DNA of 21,289 nt from Deltaproteobacteria bacterium (GCA_019308985.1 JAFDHB010000058.1:1-21289), one strand, 5' to 3'; counted from the stretch's first letter, positions 1-10,064 are shown. Notes: a model not told the origin generated them from the letters alone. Made by a program: numbers and translations.

Positions 1-2
1 CA

Positions 3-1646
3 ATGATGGCGGAGAGCTTCCGAGCCCTGAGGACCAACGTCCAATTCAAGTTCGCAGAAAATAGGATCAAGAGCATTGCAATCACCAGTACGTCGCCCCA
101 GGAAGGCAAGACCATGGTTTCCACAAACCTTGCCATCACCATGGCCCAGGCGGGGGTGAAGACCCTCCTTGTGGACGCCGATATGCGAAAACCGGTGATG
201 GGCAGGGTATTTGGACTTGAAAATACCCCGGGATTGGCGGAGGTCCTCCTGGGAAACCACCCCTGGCGCGACACGGTAAAGAGCATAACAGATATTATCA
301 TGGGAAAGATGTCCCTCGATGAGGTGATGCTTACCCCGGGCCTGGATAATCTGAGTATCATTACTTCAGGCACCATACCCCCTAACCCTGCTGAGCTGAT
401 GGAATCCATGCGGTTTGACTCGTTTCTTGAAGAGGCCAAGAAGGAATACGATCTCATAATCTTTGATTCTCCCCCCATTATTTCCACTGCCGATGCATCC
501 ATAGTCGCTTCCAAGATGGGCGGGGTGGTATTGGTTTACCGCGTGGGAGCGGTTTCCAGGATTTTGCTGAAAAGGGCAAAGGCCCAACTGGAGCAAATCG
601 GCTGCAATCTTATCGGTGTAGTACTCAATGGGATGAAACCGGAGATAAGCCCGGATTTCAAAGACTATTACAAGTACTACCACTCTTATAAGGTGGTGGA
701 GGGGAAAAAGAAGAGAGGCTTTCCAGGAAAGGGGTTTTTCTGGGGATGGAAGAGGAAAGAGAGGCCAACGGATTTGGACCAGGAGTGGCTTTCTGAGCGC
801 CTTGAGAGGCCTTCTGAGGTTGCGGGGAAAAAGAAAGGGCCATTGAGGGCAGTGCTCCTGCTTATCGCCCTGATAATCCTGGCCCTGGGAATACTGTGGC
901 ACAACGGTATAATAGACCCGGGGGAGTGGCTGTCTCTTGAGAGACCTCCCGCCAAGAAGGAGACCCCCAAGCCTCTCGTAAAGAGGAGCCTGTTGAAAGG
1001 GGAGATCAAGACAAAGAAGATAGAGAGAGGAGAATCTCCGGCAATAGGTGGAAGGTCTGAGGAAAAGCGGGAGAAACAAGACACCACACCTGGAGTCAAG
1101 CTCCAAGGGACGAAGAAGGAGTTTGAGAAGGAGCCGGCCCTCTCCCCCAAGGGATCTCAGGCTTTGGGGGTTGTGACCCAAGTGACACCGCCTGAGAAGG
1201 AGCCGTCCTACCCCTATTCGCTTTATTTGGGGTCCTTCCGCAATATTGCCCTCGCAAAGAGAGCAAGGGCCTTTTATGGGGAAAAAGGCATCGGGACATA
1301 CTGGGCAAAGGTCCATTTCAAGGAAAAGGGTATATGGTACAGGGTTTTTGCGGGATATTTCCACTCCCGCGAGGAGGCGGAAAACTTCAAAAGGGAAAAA
1401 GGCCTCCAGGAAGCGGAGGTGAAGATGACGAGGTATGCGAATCTCCTGGGCACCTTTCAAAAGGGTGAAGCACTGGAGGCGAGAATGAAGGAACTGGAGT
1501 CCATGGGATTCAGCCCTTACGTAATTAGGCGTAAAGCCGGAGAGGCGAGACTCCTTCTGGGCGCCTATATCACAGAGGAGGGAGCCAGGCAAAACCAGAA
1601 GGATCTCCAGACCAAGGGCATCACAAGCAAAGTGGTGGAACGGTAA
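3..1646 (+). CDS. BY-kinase (CpsD/CapB-like) with C-terminal TM and two SPOR domains, 5' partial
   Basis: This is a bacterial tyrosine autokinase of the Wzz/CpsD type that controls polysaccharide chain assembly. The first residues (ESFRALRTN) are the conserved lead-in to the kinase domain, so the gene probably begins upstream of the window, perhaps with a Wzz domain. Visible motifs are Walker A (SPQEGKT, near residue 32), Walker A' (LLVDADMRKP) and Walker B (LIIFDSPP). A tyrosine cluster (DYYKYYHSY, near residue 220) looks like the autophosphorylation tail. Unusually, the protein continues through a basic linker, one membrane helix (about 282-299), a charged Pro/Lys/Glu-rich stretch, and two tandem SPOR-like repeats (about 403-475 and 475-547; YSLYLGSFRN, YRVFAGYFHSREEA). 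SPOR domains usually bind denuded peptidoglycan in the periplasm. The stop overlaps the start of the next gene (TAATG), implying translational coupling. Confidence 0.88.
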   Translation: MMAESFRALRTNVQFKFAENRIKSIAITSTSPQEGKTMVSTNLAITMAQAGVKTLLVDADMRKPVMGRVFGLENTPGLAEVLLGNHPWRDTVKSITDIIMGKMSLDEVMLTPGLDNLSIITSGTIPPNPAELMESMRFDSFLEEAKKEYDLIIFDSPPIISTADASIVASKMGGVVLVYRVGAVSRILLKRAKAQLEQIGCNLIGVVLNGMKPEISPDFKDYYKYYHSYKVVEGKKKRGFPGKGFFWGWKRKERPTDLDQEWLSERLERPSEVAGKKKGPLRAVLLLIALIILALGILWHNGIIDPGEWLSLERPPAKKETPKPLVKRSLLKGEIKTKKIERGESPAIGGRSEEKREKQDTTPGVKLQGTKKEFEKEPALSPKGSQALGVVTQVTPPEKEPSYPYSLYLGSFRNIALAKRARAFYGEKGIGTYWAKVHFKEKGIWYRVFAGYFHSREEAENFKREKGLQEAEVKMTRYANLLGTFQKGEALEARMKELESMGFSPYVIRRKAGEARLLLGAYITEEGARQNQKDLQTKGITSKVVER

Positions 1647-3040
1647 TGGAGGGTGGCACGCCCAGGATCGGATCACTTGGAGAAGAGGGCCAGACGACTA
1701 TAGAGTTGGTGCTACCCCTCTTGTTGCTTCTTTCTGTCCTGATCGCCTTTGCTATGGTTATTCCCATGCTCTCCCTTACCAAGACCCTGGCCCTGGCGGC
1801 AGGCCTCGTGGTCTTCATCCTGTGTTTTGTCAGCACGGAAATCTGCCTTTACGTACTCATATTTTCCATGCTCCTCAGCCCGGAGTTTATTGTGGGTTCT
1901 ACCGCGGGTTCTTCCATGGGCAGGGGAGTGACCCTACGGCTGGACGATTTCCTCCTGGTCATCATAGCGTTTGGTTGGCTGGCAAGGATGGCCATCAACA
2001 AGGATCTCGGCCTCTTCTTGAGGACGCCATTGAACAGGCCCATCGCCTTTTACATAATAATATGTCTGGTATCCACTCTGATCGGGGCGCTGTTCGGCAG
2101 GGTCCACCTTAAGACGGGCTTTTTCTTTGTCTTGAAGTACTTTGAGTATATTATTGTGTTCTTCATGGTTGCCAATCACATCAAGGACAGGGGCCAGGCC
2201 CGGAGATACTTATGGGCCATGCTGTTTACCTGTGTAATAGTATCCATAATCGGGATCGCTCAGGTCCCAGGAGGCGGAAGGGTATCCGCACCCTTTGAAG
2301 GGGAGGTCGGGGAACCCAATACCTTTGGAGGATACCTTGTATTTATGATTTCCCTCGCTGCGGGGCTGTTGATAACCGCAGGACCCCCTGCAAGGAAGTT
2401 CCTGTACCTTTCACTCATAGTACTTTTTGCAGTCCCGCTGTTTTACACCCAGTCAAGGAGTTCCTATTTGGCTGCGATACCTGCATTCTTGACCTTCGTT
2501 GTCATATCGAAAGAGAAACTCTGGCTTATACTGGCCGCACTGGTCCTTGCTCTCGCATTGCCCTTTCTTGCCCCGAGCGTGACAAAGGAGAGGATCAAGT
2601 ACACCTTCACCCAGGGCGCAAAAAGGAGGGACGTGGTCAAGGTGGCAGGCGTGAAGCTGGATACCTCCACCTCGGCCAGGCTGATCAGCTGGGGAGATGC
2701 GATCCGCGACTCGGCCAAACACCCCCTTTTAGGTTTTGGTGTCACAGGTTACCGCTTTGTAGATGCCCAGTACGTCAGGGTCTATACGGAGACAGGCACA
2801 ATAGGACTTTTGGCCTTTTTCCTCCTCATGTATGCCGTACTCAAACAGGCACGGAGCAGTTATGAGGCCTCAAGGGATGCCTTTGAAAAGGGGCTTTCCA
2901 TGGGCTTTCTGGCCGGATTCATCGGTCTGCTGTTTCATGGCCTGGGCGCGAATACATTTATTATTGTGAGAATCATGGAACCCTTCTGGTTCACCGCCGC
3001 CCTCGTCACCATGCTTCCACGCCTCCCAGAAAGGGAATAG
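1646..3040 (+). CDS. O-antigen ligase/polymerase family (Wzy-like) membrane protein
   Basis: This is a polytopic membrane protein of about 464 aa with some ten or more hydrophobic helices. It carries the O-antigen ligase family signature around residues 265-385: YTQSRSSYLA, then a large loop, then HPLLGFGVTGYRFVDAQYV. Such proteins polymerise or ligate undecaprenyl-linked glycans on the periplasmic side. It overlaps the upstream BY-kinase by one base, as expected in an exopolysaccharide operon. The N-terminus is odd. Residues 13-30 (EEGQTTIELVLPLLLLL) resemble a TadE/type IV prepilin signal with Glu at +5, and the typical start of this family seems to match the internal ATG at 1766 (MLSLTKTLAL). 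The 1646 start is kept because of the overlap, but the first 40 residues may be an extension. Confidence 0.85.
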   Translation: MEGGTPRIGSLGEEGQTTIELVLPLLLLLSVLIAFAMVIPMLSLTKTLALAAGLVVFILCFVSTEICLYVLIFSMLLSPEFIVGSTAGSSMGRGVTLRLDDFLLVIIAFGWLARMAINKDLGLFLRTPLNRPIAFYIIICLVSTLIGALFGRVHLKTGFFFVLKYFEYIIVFFMVANHIKDRGQARRYLWAMLFTCVIVSIIGIAQVPGGGRVSAPFEGEVGEPNTFGGYLVFMISLAAGLLITAGPPARKFLYLSLIVLFAVPLFYTQSRSSYLAAIPAFLTFVVISKEKLWLILAALVLALALPFLAPSVTKERIKYTFTQGAKRRDVVKVAGVKLDTSTSARLISWGDAIRDSAKHPLLGFGVTGYRFVDAQYVRVYTETGTIGLLAFFLLMYAVLKQARSSYEASRDAFEKGLSMGFLAGFIGLLFHGLGANTFIIVRIMEPFWFTAALVTMLPRLPERE

Positions 3041-3080
3041 GGCACAGAACTTCAAGACCCTGTGTTCAAATCACTTCTGA

Positions 3081-4475
<1,395 letters not shown>

Positions 4476-4551
4476 GGATCTCGGTGATTCCACCCCGTGA
4501 GTGGGTATTCTTCTCCGGCGCGGGAGACAAAGAGTCAAAGGCAAAAGACCA

Positions 4552-6117
4552 ATGGACTATAATAGGCCCATCAAGGTTTCAGAACATGTTTACTGGGTAG
4601 GGGCCCTGGACCAGGCGGATGCCTTTCAGTGTAACTCCTACCTTATCTGCCATGACAAGTGCGGCGTCATAATTGATCCCGGGAGCGTATTGTATTTCGA
4701 CAACCTGGTGCGCAAGGTCTCTGAGATCATACCCTTGGAACGCGTCTCCTACGTAATTGCTCAGCACCAGGATCCTGACGTATGCGGCAACATTGCCATG
4801 CTGATGGATGTGCTGAAGGCTGCGGGTAACGTTTCCTGCAAGGTGATCACGCACAGGAGAACATCTGTTCTCGTCCGGCATTATGGTGGAGCCATAGAGT
4901 TCCAGTACTCGGATGACTTGCCGGGCGGCAGATTGATGATACCGGGAGGACCTGACCTGGAGTTTATCCACACCCCTTACCTCCATGCACCGGGCGCAAT
5001 AGCCACTTACTACGCGGAAGACAAGGTGCTTTTTTCGGGGGACATATTCGGCGGGATGACCGAGAAATGGAGTCTTTTTGCGGACGAGGGTTACTTTGAA
5101 GAAATTTCCTCTTTCCACCGCGACTACATGCCGGCAAAGGAGATCCTGCTTTATGCCATGACCAGGTTCGAAGGCCGTGACATCGAACTGATAGCGCCTC
5201 AACATGGTTCAGTTCTCAGGCGGGAACAGGCCAAAGAGATTATCAGGATGTTCAAAGACTTTGAATGCGGGCTATTCATTGACAAGGCCTTCAAGGATGC
5301 CCTGCATGCTGCGCAAAAGAAAATAGAGGAACAGAACAGGATCATGGACGAGGAGCTGGCCCTTGCAGGGCGGTTTCAGCAGGCATTGATGCCCGATAAG
5401 ACCTTCCTGGACCAGATGGAAGGCCTTGACACTGACTTCCATTTCAGGTCGAGCAGCAGGGTATCCGGAGACTTCCTCATCATAGACAGGGTCAGAGAAC
5501 AACACCTTGGCGTGGTAATCATTGACGTGGTGGGTCACGGCGTCATGCCCGGCCTGGCTACCATTCAATTCAAGACCCTCTTTGATGAATACAAAGGGAA
5601 TTCCTTGAGCCCCTCCCAGGTCCTTCGGACAATCAATGAAAGGTCCTTCAGCGTCTATGAGCACGACATTTTTATCACCGCTCTTTACTTGATCTATGAT
5701 ATCCGCAGCTCGGAGTGCCTATTGGCATCGGCAGGAGGGGTGCCTCCGATATACTATGATTCCGCCCAGGGTCAAGCGAAGTTGATACTATTGAGAGGGA
5801 CGCCACTGGGCATGGGAAGTGATAGAGAGACCAGGATCCCGGAATACAGTTTCACCTTGAAGGAGAATGATGTCTTGATCCTCCAGACGGATGGATTGAT
5901 AGAGTGTTTCAATGACAGGGGTGAGCCGTTTGACAGTCTAAAAAGTCAGAAAAGGTTCATGGAGGAGATCAGGGAGGATCGCAGTGCCGGGCAGATCCTG
6001 AAGTCCATACTGGGAGCGGTGGAGCGGCACAAAGGTAAAGAGAGGGACTTTGAAGACGACGTGACCATCGTGGTACTAAAAAAGACACGGGACGAAGGGA
6101 AGAACGGACAGGGATAA
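4552..6117 (+). CDS. ODP-type diiron metallo-beta-lactamase-fold sensor fused to SpoIIE/RsbU-type PP2C phosphatase
   Basis: A 521-aa two-domain cytoplasmic regulator. Residues 1-230 form a flavodiiron-like metallo-beta-lactamase fold with the iron ligand pattern H72-x-D74-x-D76, H145, D164 and H218 (motifs QHQDPDVCG, TPYLHAPG, SGDIFG, PQHGS). It lacks a flavodoxin domain, as in the oxygen-binding diiron protein (ODP) family. A helical, probably coiled-coil linker (about 232-275) leads to a SpoIIE-type Ser/Thr phosphatase with the metal-binding blocks SGDF, DVVGHGVMPGLA, LQTDGLIECF and DDVTIVVLK. By family knowledge, a bound O2, NO or peroxide signal could set phosphatase activity toward an anti-anti-sigma (STAS) partner; no partner gene is in the window. 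The start at 4552 is chosen because homology begins there; an upstream GTG at 4501 would add 17 unlikely residues. No strong ribosome binding site is seen. Confidence 0.88.
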   Translation: MDYNRPIKVSEHVYWVGALDQADAFQCNSYLICHDKCGVIIDPGSVLYFDNLVRKVSEIIPLERVSYVIAQHQDPDVCGNIAMLMDVLKAAGNVSCKVITHRRTSVLVRHYGGAIEFQYSDDLPGGRLMIPGGPDLEFIHTPYLHAPGAIATYYAEDKVLFSGDIFGGMTEKWSLFADEGYFEEISSFHRDYMPAKEILLYAMTRFEGRDIELIAPQHGSVLRREQAKEIIRMFKDFECGLFIDKAFKDALHAAQKKIEEQNRIMDEELALAGRFQQALMPDKTFLDQMEGLDTDFHFRSSSRVSGDFLIIDRVREQHLGVVIIDVVGHGVMPGLATIQFKTLFDEYKGNSLSPSQVLRTINERSFSVYEHDIFITALYLIYDIRSSECLLASAGGVPPIYYDSAQGQAKLILLRGTPLGMGSDRETRIPEYSFTLKENDVLILQTDGLIECFNDRGEPFDSLKSQKRFMEEIREDRSAGQILKSILGAVERHKGKERDFEDDVTIVVLKKTRDEGKNGQG

Positions 6118-6120
6118 CGA

Positions 6121-7239
6121 CTATGGTTCTCCTGCCTTCCTCAACAGAATGTCTTCCATGATCCTGTAATTCTTGCGGGCGTCGTGGTTTTTCCGGACGT
6201 GCCGCTCGGCGGAAATCCCCATTCGGGCCCTCAGTCCCCTATCTCTTAGGAGCAGGGCGATAGAATCTGTGAATCTGTCCATCTGATCGGGGTGGGAAAG
6301 AAGGCCTGTCTCCCCGTGGATGACGGCCTCTGAAGCCCCCCAGGCGCTTAGTGCCACCACGGGAAGCCTGCAGGACTGGGCCTCCAAATAGACGACTCCC
6401 AGGCTCTCCTGGATACCGGGGAAAACGAATAGGTCCCCACCGCTATAAAACCTGCGCATTTCACCAGGGTTAACCTTGCCCAGGAAGAGGGCTCGACCGG
6501 GCAAGTGCTTCCGGGCGAGGGTTTCGAGGCGTCTTCTTTCCTTTCCATCGCCTGCTATGACAAGTTTGAAGCGCAGTCCTTGCCTGAAGAGGCGGGAGCA
6601 TGATTCTATCACAAGCCTTATCCCCCTGGCCTTCACTCCGGGTCTGAGCATGGCTGCGGACAGGACGACGGGCTCGTCGCCCCCCACCTGCCACAATCTG
6701 CGTGAATCCCGCCTGGCCGTTTCGTCAAAAGGAAAGCGGCCGGGATCGATTCCCGGCCTTACATAGAACAGTCGGTCCCCTGGGACAATCCTCTTCAGAT
6801 TCTTCTCATCATTTCGCTTGTTGGTGAACACCAGATCCGCCCTGGAAAGGGCCATGGTGTTCAGGATGTAACCCGGAAGGGACTTCAGCCTTCTGCGTCT
6901 CTTGGTGGAAAAGATCCCCTGGAAAATCACGTAGGGGATACCAAGGGATCGGCAGCATTCCATGCCCAACATATCAGGCGACTTGTAATAGGAATGGTAA
7001 GTTATCCAAATGTCCGGCCTTGTCCTGCCCAGAAGCCTGTTGACCCTGACGGTTTCTCCTACGAACAGGGGCCACAACCATGGCTTCCAATAGATCCAAC
7101 GGGTCCTCAGGTCGCTGACCATGTATAAGTGGTGGCCTTGTTCCCGGAGATAGGAGTAAAGCCCCGCTCCGGTAATCAGGTCACCCGAAGGATCAGGATG
7201 ACCCAGGGGCTTGAACGGCATGTAAAAGGCAATTCTCAT
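6121..7239 (-). CDS. Glycosyltransferase family 4 (GT-B)
   Basis: A 372-aa GT-B retaining glycosyltransferase, presumably acting on a lipid-linked glycan at the inner membrane face. The N-terminal Rossmann half starts MRIAFYMPFKPLGHPDPSGD. The C-terminal GT1 half has PGIDPGRF, LVIAGDGKER, the acceptor/nucleotide block ending FVFPGIQESLGVVYLEA (EX7E motif) and GETGLL. The start at 7237-7239 follows a G-rich stretch (AAGGGGGGTG on the minus strand) about 12 nt upstream; a 14-residue longer version is less likely. It converges on the phosphatase gene with 3 bp between the two stops. The sugar and acceptor cannot be told. Confidence 0.9.
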   Translation of the reverse strand: MRIAFYMPFKPLGHPDPSGDLITGAGLYSYLREQGHHLYMVSDLRTRWIYWKPWLWPLFVGETVRVNRLLGRTRPDIWITYHSYYKSPDMLGMECCRSLGIPYVIFQGIFSTKRRRRLKSLPGYILNTMALSRADLVFTNKRNDEKNLKRIVPGDRLFYVRPGIDPGRFPFDETARRDSRRLWQVGGDEPVVLSAAMLRPGVKARGIRLVIESCSRLFRQGLRFKLVIAGDGKERRRLETLARKHLPGRALFLGKVNPGEMRRFYSGGDLFVFPGIQESLGVVYLEAQSCRLPVVALSAWGASEAVIHGETGLLSHPDQMDRFTDSIALLLRDRGLRARMGISAERHVRKNHDARKNYRIMEDILLRKAGEP

Positions 7240-7542
7240 GGAACTAGTTTCACCCCCCTTCTCGGATACTTGAAAACCCAAGCCCTTGGATTCGTAAATA
7301 CCCTAACGTATTTATTTACTCATGACTTAGTGCTGAGTGAGCATTAAATAAGCATTCCCATCCGAAAGATGCGCCACCGCAATTGCGAATCCAGGCACTA
7401 AGCAAAAAGACGTTGATACAGCTTGGCGATCTCTTGCCTATTTAGAGGCGGATTGCTGGATCTGTCAATATTTTTGTCAAAGAGTGGCCTGAACGTTCCT
7501 GTTCAAATTGACATTTGATGGGGCCTTATATACCATGCGGGC
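7240..7542. other. Divergent intergenic region between two glycosyltransferases
   Basis: About 300 bp without a convincing gene. It must hold the promoters for both flanking genes. An AT-rich inverted repeat (GTAAATA at 7294-7300, TATTTAC at 7313-7319) and the promoter-like site at 7508-7536 are the only visible structures. Confidence 0.5.
7503..7536 (+). promoter_or_regulatory. Possible promoter with palindrome over the -35 box
   Basis: TTGACA (7508-7513), a 17-bp spacer and TACCAT (7531-7536) would start transcription at about the ATG at 7543, a near-leaderless mRNA. This fits the lack of a clear Shine-Dalgarno. A small palindrome, TCAAAT-TGAC-ATTTGA, covers the -35 box. The -10 match is weak. 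Confidence 0.35.
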
Positions 7543-8712
7543 ATGGAGGTACCAAGGCTTGATCTGTTGATATACGCCCACGACGGGAGGGGTCTCGGTC
7601 ATGCAAGCCGCTCAATCGCCGTAGGTATGGCGGTGCGCAGGCTGTTTCCAGACATGAAGGTTCTCTTTTTGTCCGGATGCCGGGAGAGTGCTGAACTGAT
7701 AGGCAATGCGCCCCTTGACTGGATCAAACTACCCTCCTACGAGTCCATGGTGGTGGATGGGAAATCCACCGGGAAGGAAGGCTTTTCCAACTTCTCGTCC
7801 AAGGAGATGGGAATAATACGGGGGGAACTCATCCGTTCTATAGTAAGGGTCAATGATCCCCGCTGTGTCCTGGTGGACCACAGCCCCCAGGGAAAGCGGA
7901 GGGAGCTCCTTCCTGCTCTCACGCAAGGAGGATCAGGCAGGACAAAGTGGGTGCTGGGAATGCGGGCCGTGATCGGTGATGTGAACAGCGTGTGGTCTGA
8001 TACGGCCCTGTCCGCCTTCAAGGCCCATTACCATGGGATCCTCTGGTATGGGGACTCCAAGATCCTGGGCGACAAGCCCTTGAGGAGTATACACCGGCAT
8101 TACGGTTTCCCGCCTGTAGAGGTAGGGTACGTATCCAGATTGCAAGAGATTGTTCGGTTTGACAGGAGCCTGACGGACGCGGCTGAAGGAGAAATCGCGG
8201 GCACGGTTTCCGTTCCGTGGATGGGCGAGAACACCGCCTACCTGCTCCTGGAAATTGCAAAGACCTTGAAAATGTTGGGCGAGAGGTACGGCGAGTGGCA
8301 CCTATACCTGGGCTCCAGGGTCCTAAGGGAAACGGGGAGTGAAGTGAAGGAGGCCCTGGAGTCTTTGCCATTCTGTATCCTGCGTGAGGTCGGGCCAAGA
8401 TATTTCAGGAGCCTCTTGAATTCGAGGGTCTCCCTGATATACGGGGGTTACAACAGCATGACTGATGTCCTTGCTGCCCAAAAACCTTCCGTAGTCGTGG
8501 TGCGTGGAATGCAGGACAGGGAGCAGGAGGACCACGTCGCGAAGCTAGCAAAACAAGCCGGGAACCTGGTGTTCCTGGAGGAAAAAGAAGCTGATAGCCG
8601 CAGACTTTTCCAAGAGCTCGAGGCCATGCTGGAATCTCCTCCTCCTGCGCGGGGAAGGGTGAACCTGGACGGGGCGGAGAACACTGCCCGCTACATAGCC
8701 ACCCTCCTGTGA
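7543..8712 (+). CDS. MurG/GT28-like predicted glycosyltransferase (COG4671-like)
   Basis: A 389-aa GT-B-fold protein. The N-terminus has a nucleotide-fold glycine loop typical of GT28/COG4671 proteins (YAHDGRGLGHASRS, residues about 11-24). The C-terminal half has the donor-binding region IYGGYNSMTDVLAAQKPSVV followed by DREQEDHVAKL, equivalent to the GGxNT...EQ segment of MurG-like enzymes. It is likely cytoplasmic or membrane-associated and transfers a sugar from an NDP donor; donor and acceptor are unknown. It is divergent from the GT4 gene, and together they look like the outer part of the polysaccharide locus. The ATG lacks a clear Shine-Dalgarno. Confidence 0.78.
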   Translation: MEVPRLDLLIYAHDGRGLGHASRSIAVGMAVRRLFPDMKVLFLSGCRESAELIGNAPLDWIKLPSYESMVVDGKSTGKEGFSNFSSKEMGIIRGELIRSIVRVNDPRCVLVDHSPQGKRRELLPALTQGGSGRTKWVLGMRAVIGDVNSVWSDTALSAFKAHYHGILWYGDSKILGDKPLRSIHRHYGFPPVEVGYVSRLQEIVRFDRSLTDAAEGEIAGTVSVPWMGENTAYLLLEIAKTLKMLGERYGEWHLYLGSRVLRETGSEVKEALESLPFCILREVGPRYFRSLLNSRVSLIYGGYNSMTDVLAAQKPSVVVVRGMQDREQEDHVAKLAKQAGNLVFLEEKEADSRRLFQELEAMLESPPPARGRVNLDGAENTARYIATLL

Positions 8713-8818
8713 GCGCGGTAGAACTGAAGAACACCCTGAGATGTATCCCCATTCTACCTATCCCTTTTCCTGGTTTCTTTGATCATGTAGTCATGGAGTA
8801 GAGGGATCGGGGACGACT

Positions 8819-8902
8819 TTAAGTAATTCAGTAATTAATCAAACATTCGAACAGCCTTCCATTATAGAAGGCCTTTCTTCACTGAGTTATTTAATTACTT
8901 AA
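8819..8902. repeat. 84-bp MITE-like repeat, copy 1
   Basis: The element is bounded by perfect 10-bp inverted ends (TTAAGTAATT and AATTACTTAA). Its core is a hairpin GCCTTCCAT-T-ATAGAAGGC with one mismatch. It matches 16464-16547 at 79 of 84 positions in the same orientation, and both copies are followed by GGACGT. No coding capacity. Confidence 0.85.
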
Positions 8903-8983
8903 GGACGTTATATTATAGCAGAGCTAAAGATGATACCCCTGAGGGTGCTAGAGCACAAAATGATATAGATCATAGCAAAGAAA

Positions 8984-9042
8984 GAAACCTCCTGTTAAGA
9001 GATAAAAGGGATAATACGAAAAATCTTAACAAAGGAGGTTTC
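8984..9042 (+). promoter_or_regulatory. Hairpin masking the transposase ribosome binding site
   Basis: GAAACCTCC (8984-8992) pairs with GGAGGTTTC (9034-9042), and GTTAAG (8994-8999) pairs with CTTAAC (9025-9030), around a 25-nt loop. The right arm is the Shine-Dalgarno, 2 nt before the ATG at 9045. A -10-like GATAAT (9010-9015) lies in the loop, so a transcript starting there would lack the masking arm. Confidence 0.65.
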
Positions 9043-9044
9043 AA

Positions 9045-10064
9045 ATGGATGTAGTGGATCGTATCAGGGTGGAGGAATTTCGTCAACTCAAGAAGGAGAT
9101 TCGAGGATCTGAGAGGCATTTGATTGTAGGGATTGACGTGGCCAAGGATAAGCATCATGCTTTTTTTGGAACGGCCACGGGGCACACCTTGTTGAAGCGA
9201 TTGGTCTTTGAGAACAACACAGATGGGTTTGAGAAATTGTTGACCTCTTCCGAATCGATGAAAGTGAAATATGCTCTTGAGAAAGAAGTATTTGGATTTG
9301 AACCGACGGCCAATTACCACAAGCCATTGGGAGAGTATCTGATTAACAGAGATTTCAGCGTGGTGATGGTTTCTGGGGCAGCGGTGAAGAATAATCGTGA
9401 GATGATGGATGGTCGGTGGGACAAGAATGATAGGAAGGACCCGGCCAATATAGCGGATCTGATCAGCCAGGGCAAATTCATGTATTACGATCATCCGGTT
9501 TTGCCGATGAGGGATTTAAGGAATTTGCTGTCCTTGAAGAGGCGTTTGAGGAGACAAGAGCATGGATTGAAGGTAAGGATTCGCAATCATTTATTGGCGC
9601 AGTATTTTCCTGAGCTGGACAGCTACTATAGCCAGTGGGAGCGAGGAGGCCTTTCGATAGTGAAGTTGGCTTTATCCCCTTCAGTGATAGCGGGCATGGA
9701 ATATAAGGAGTTTGAACGTTTGATTGTCCCGGGAACCCGTGGGGTGAACCTGAGCCAGCAAGAACGATTGAGAGCAATTTGGGAGAAGGCTGCCGACTCT
9801 ATTGGATGCGAAGTAGGTGAAGCTTTACAATTTGAGGCAGAGGTGATGGTAGAAGGCCTAAAAGAGATTAGAGAAGCTATCAGGGTAACTGATGAAAAGA
9901 TCAAGGAAGTTTGCCTTCATTTTCAAACTGGCATTTTGGGCATTTCATTGTTGGGGCCCTCCAAATTGTTGAAGGAAAAAGATCTGAGAGAGAAGAAAGA
10001 AGTGATGCTTGGCCTCCCAATAGAACTACCAAGCTCTATCAGGAGAGATGCGGGCACATTTTGA
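9045..10064 (+). pseudogene. IS110-family transposase, C-terminal domain missing
   Basis: 339 aa. The N-terminal RuvC-like DEDD domain is complete, with D31 in GIDVAKDKH, E86 in FGFEPTANY, and D129 and D132 in KNDRKDPANIADL. The helical middle is typical (LRNLLSLKRRL, KVRIRNHLLAQYFPEL, AIWEKAADSIGC). After about residue 287 (VCLHFQ) the sequence departs from what the family should show: the PGFGP motif and the Transposase_20 domain with the catalytic serine are absent, replaced by about 50 unrelated residues ending at 10064. The protein should be inactive for recombination. Whether a deletion or another insertion removed the end cannot be told. Confidence 0.8.

Larger units (their letters stand above)
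8903..10064 (+). mobile_element. IS110-family element remnant (5' region plus truncated transposase)
   Basis: About 142 bp of non-coding leader and a 3'-truncated DEDD transposase. Exact ends cannot be set; IS110 elements usually lack inverted ends. Intact IS110-group elements carry a bridge RNA in the leader, and here the leader has a small stem (ACCC-CTGA-GGGT, about 8934-8945) and a larger stem at 8984-9042. The limits given are approximate. Confidence 0.6.

Noticed and set aside
366..1676. 436-aa minus-strand open frame opposite the BY-kinase
   Set aside because: It mirrors a clear kinase/SPOR gene, has no recognisable domain, and its Leu/Arg/Pro-rich composition is typical of an antisense shadow.
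7424..7438. Sigma-54-like TGGCGA...TTGCC upstream of the second glycosyltransferase
   Set aside because: The GG to GC spacing is one base too short for a -24/-12 promoter.
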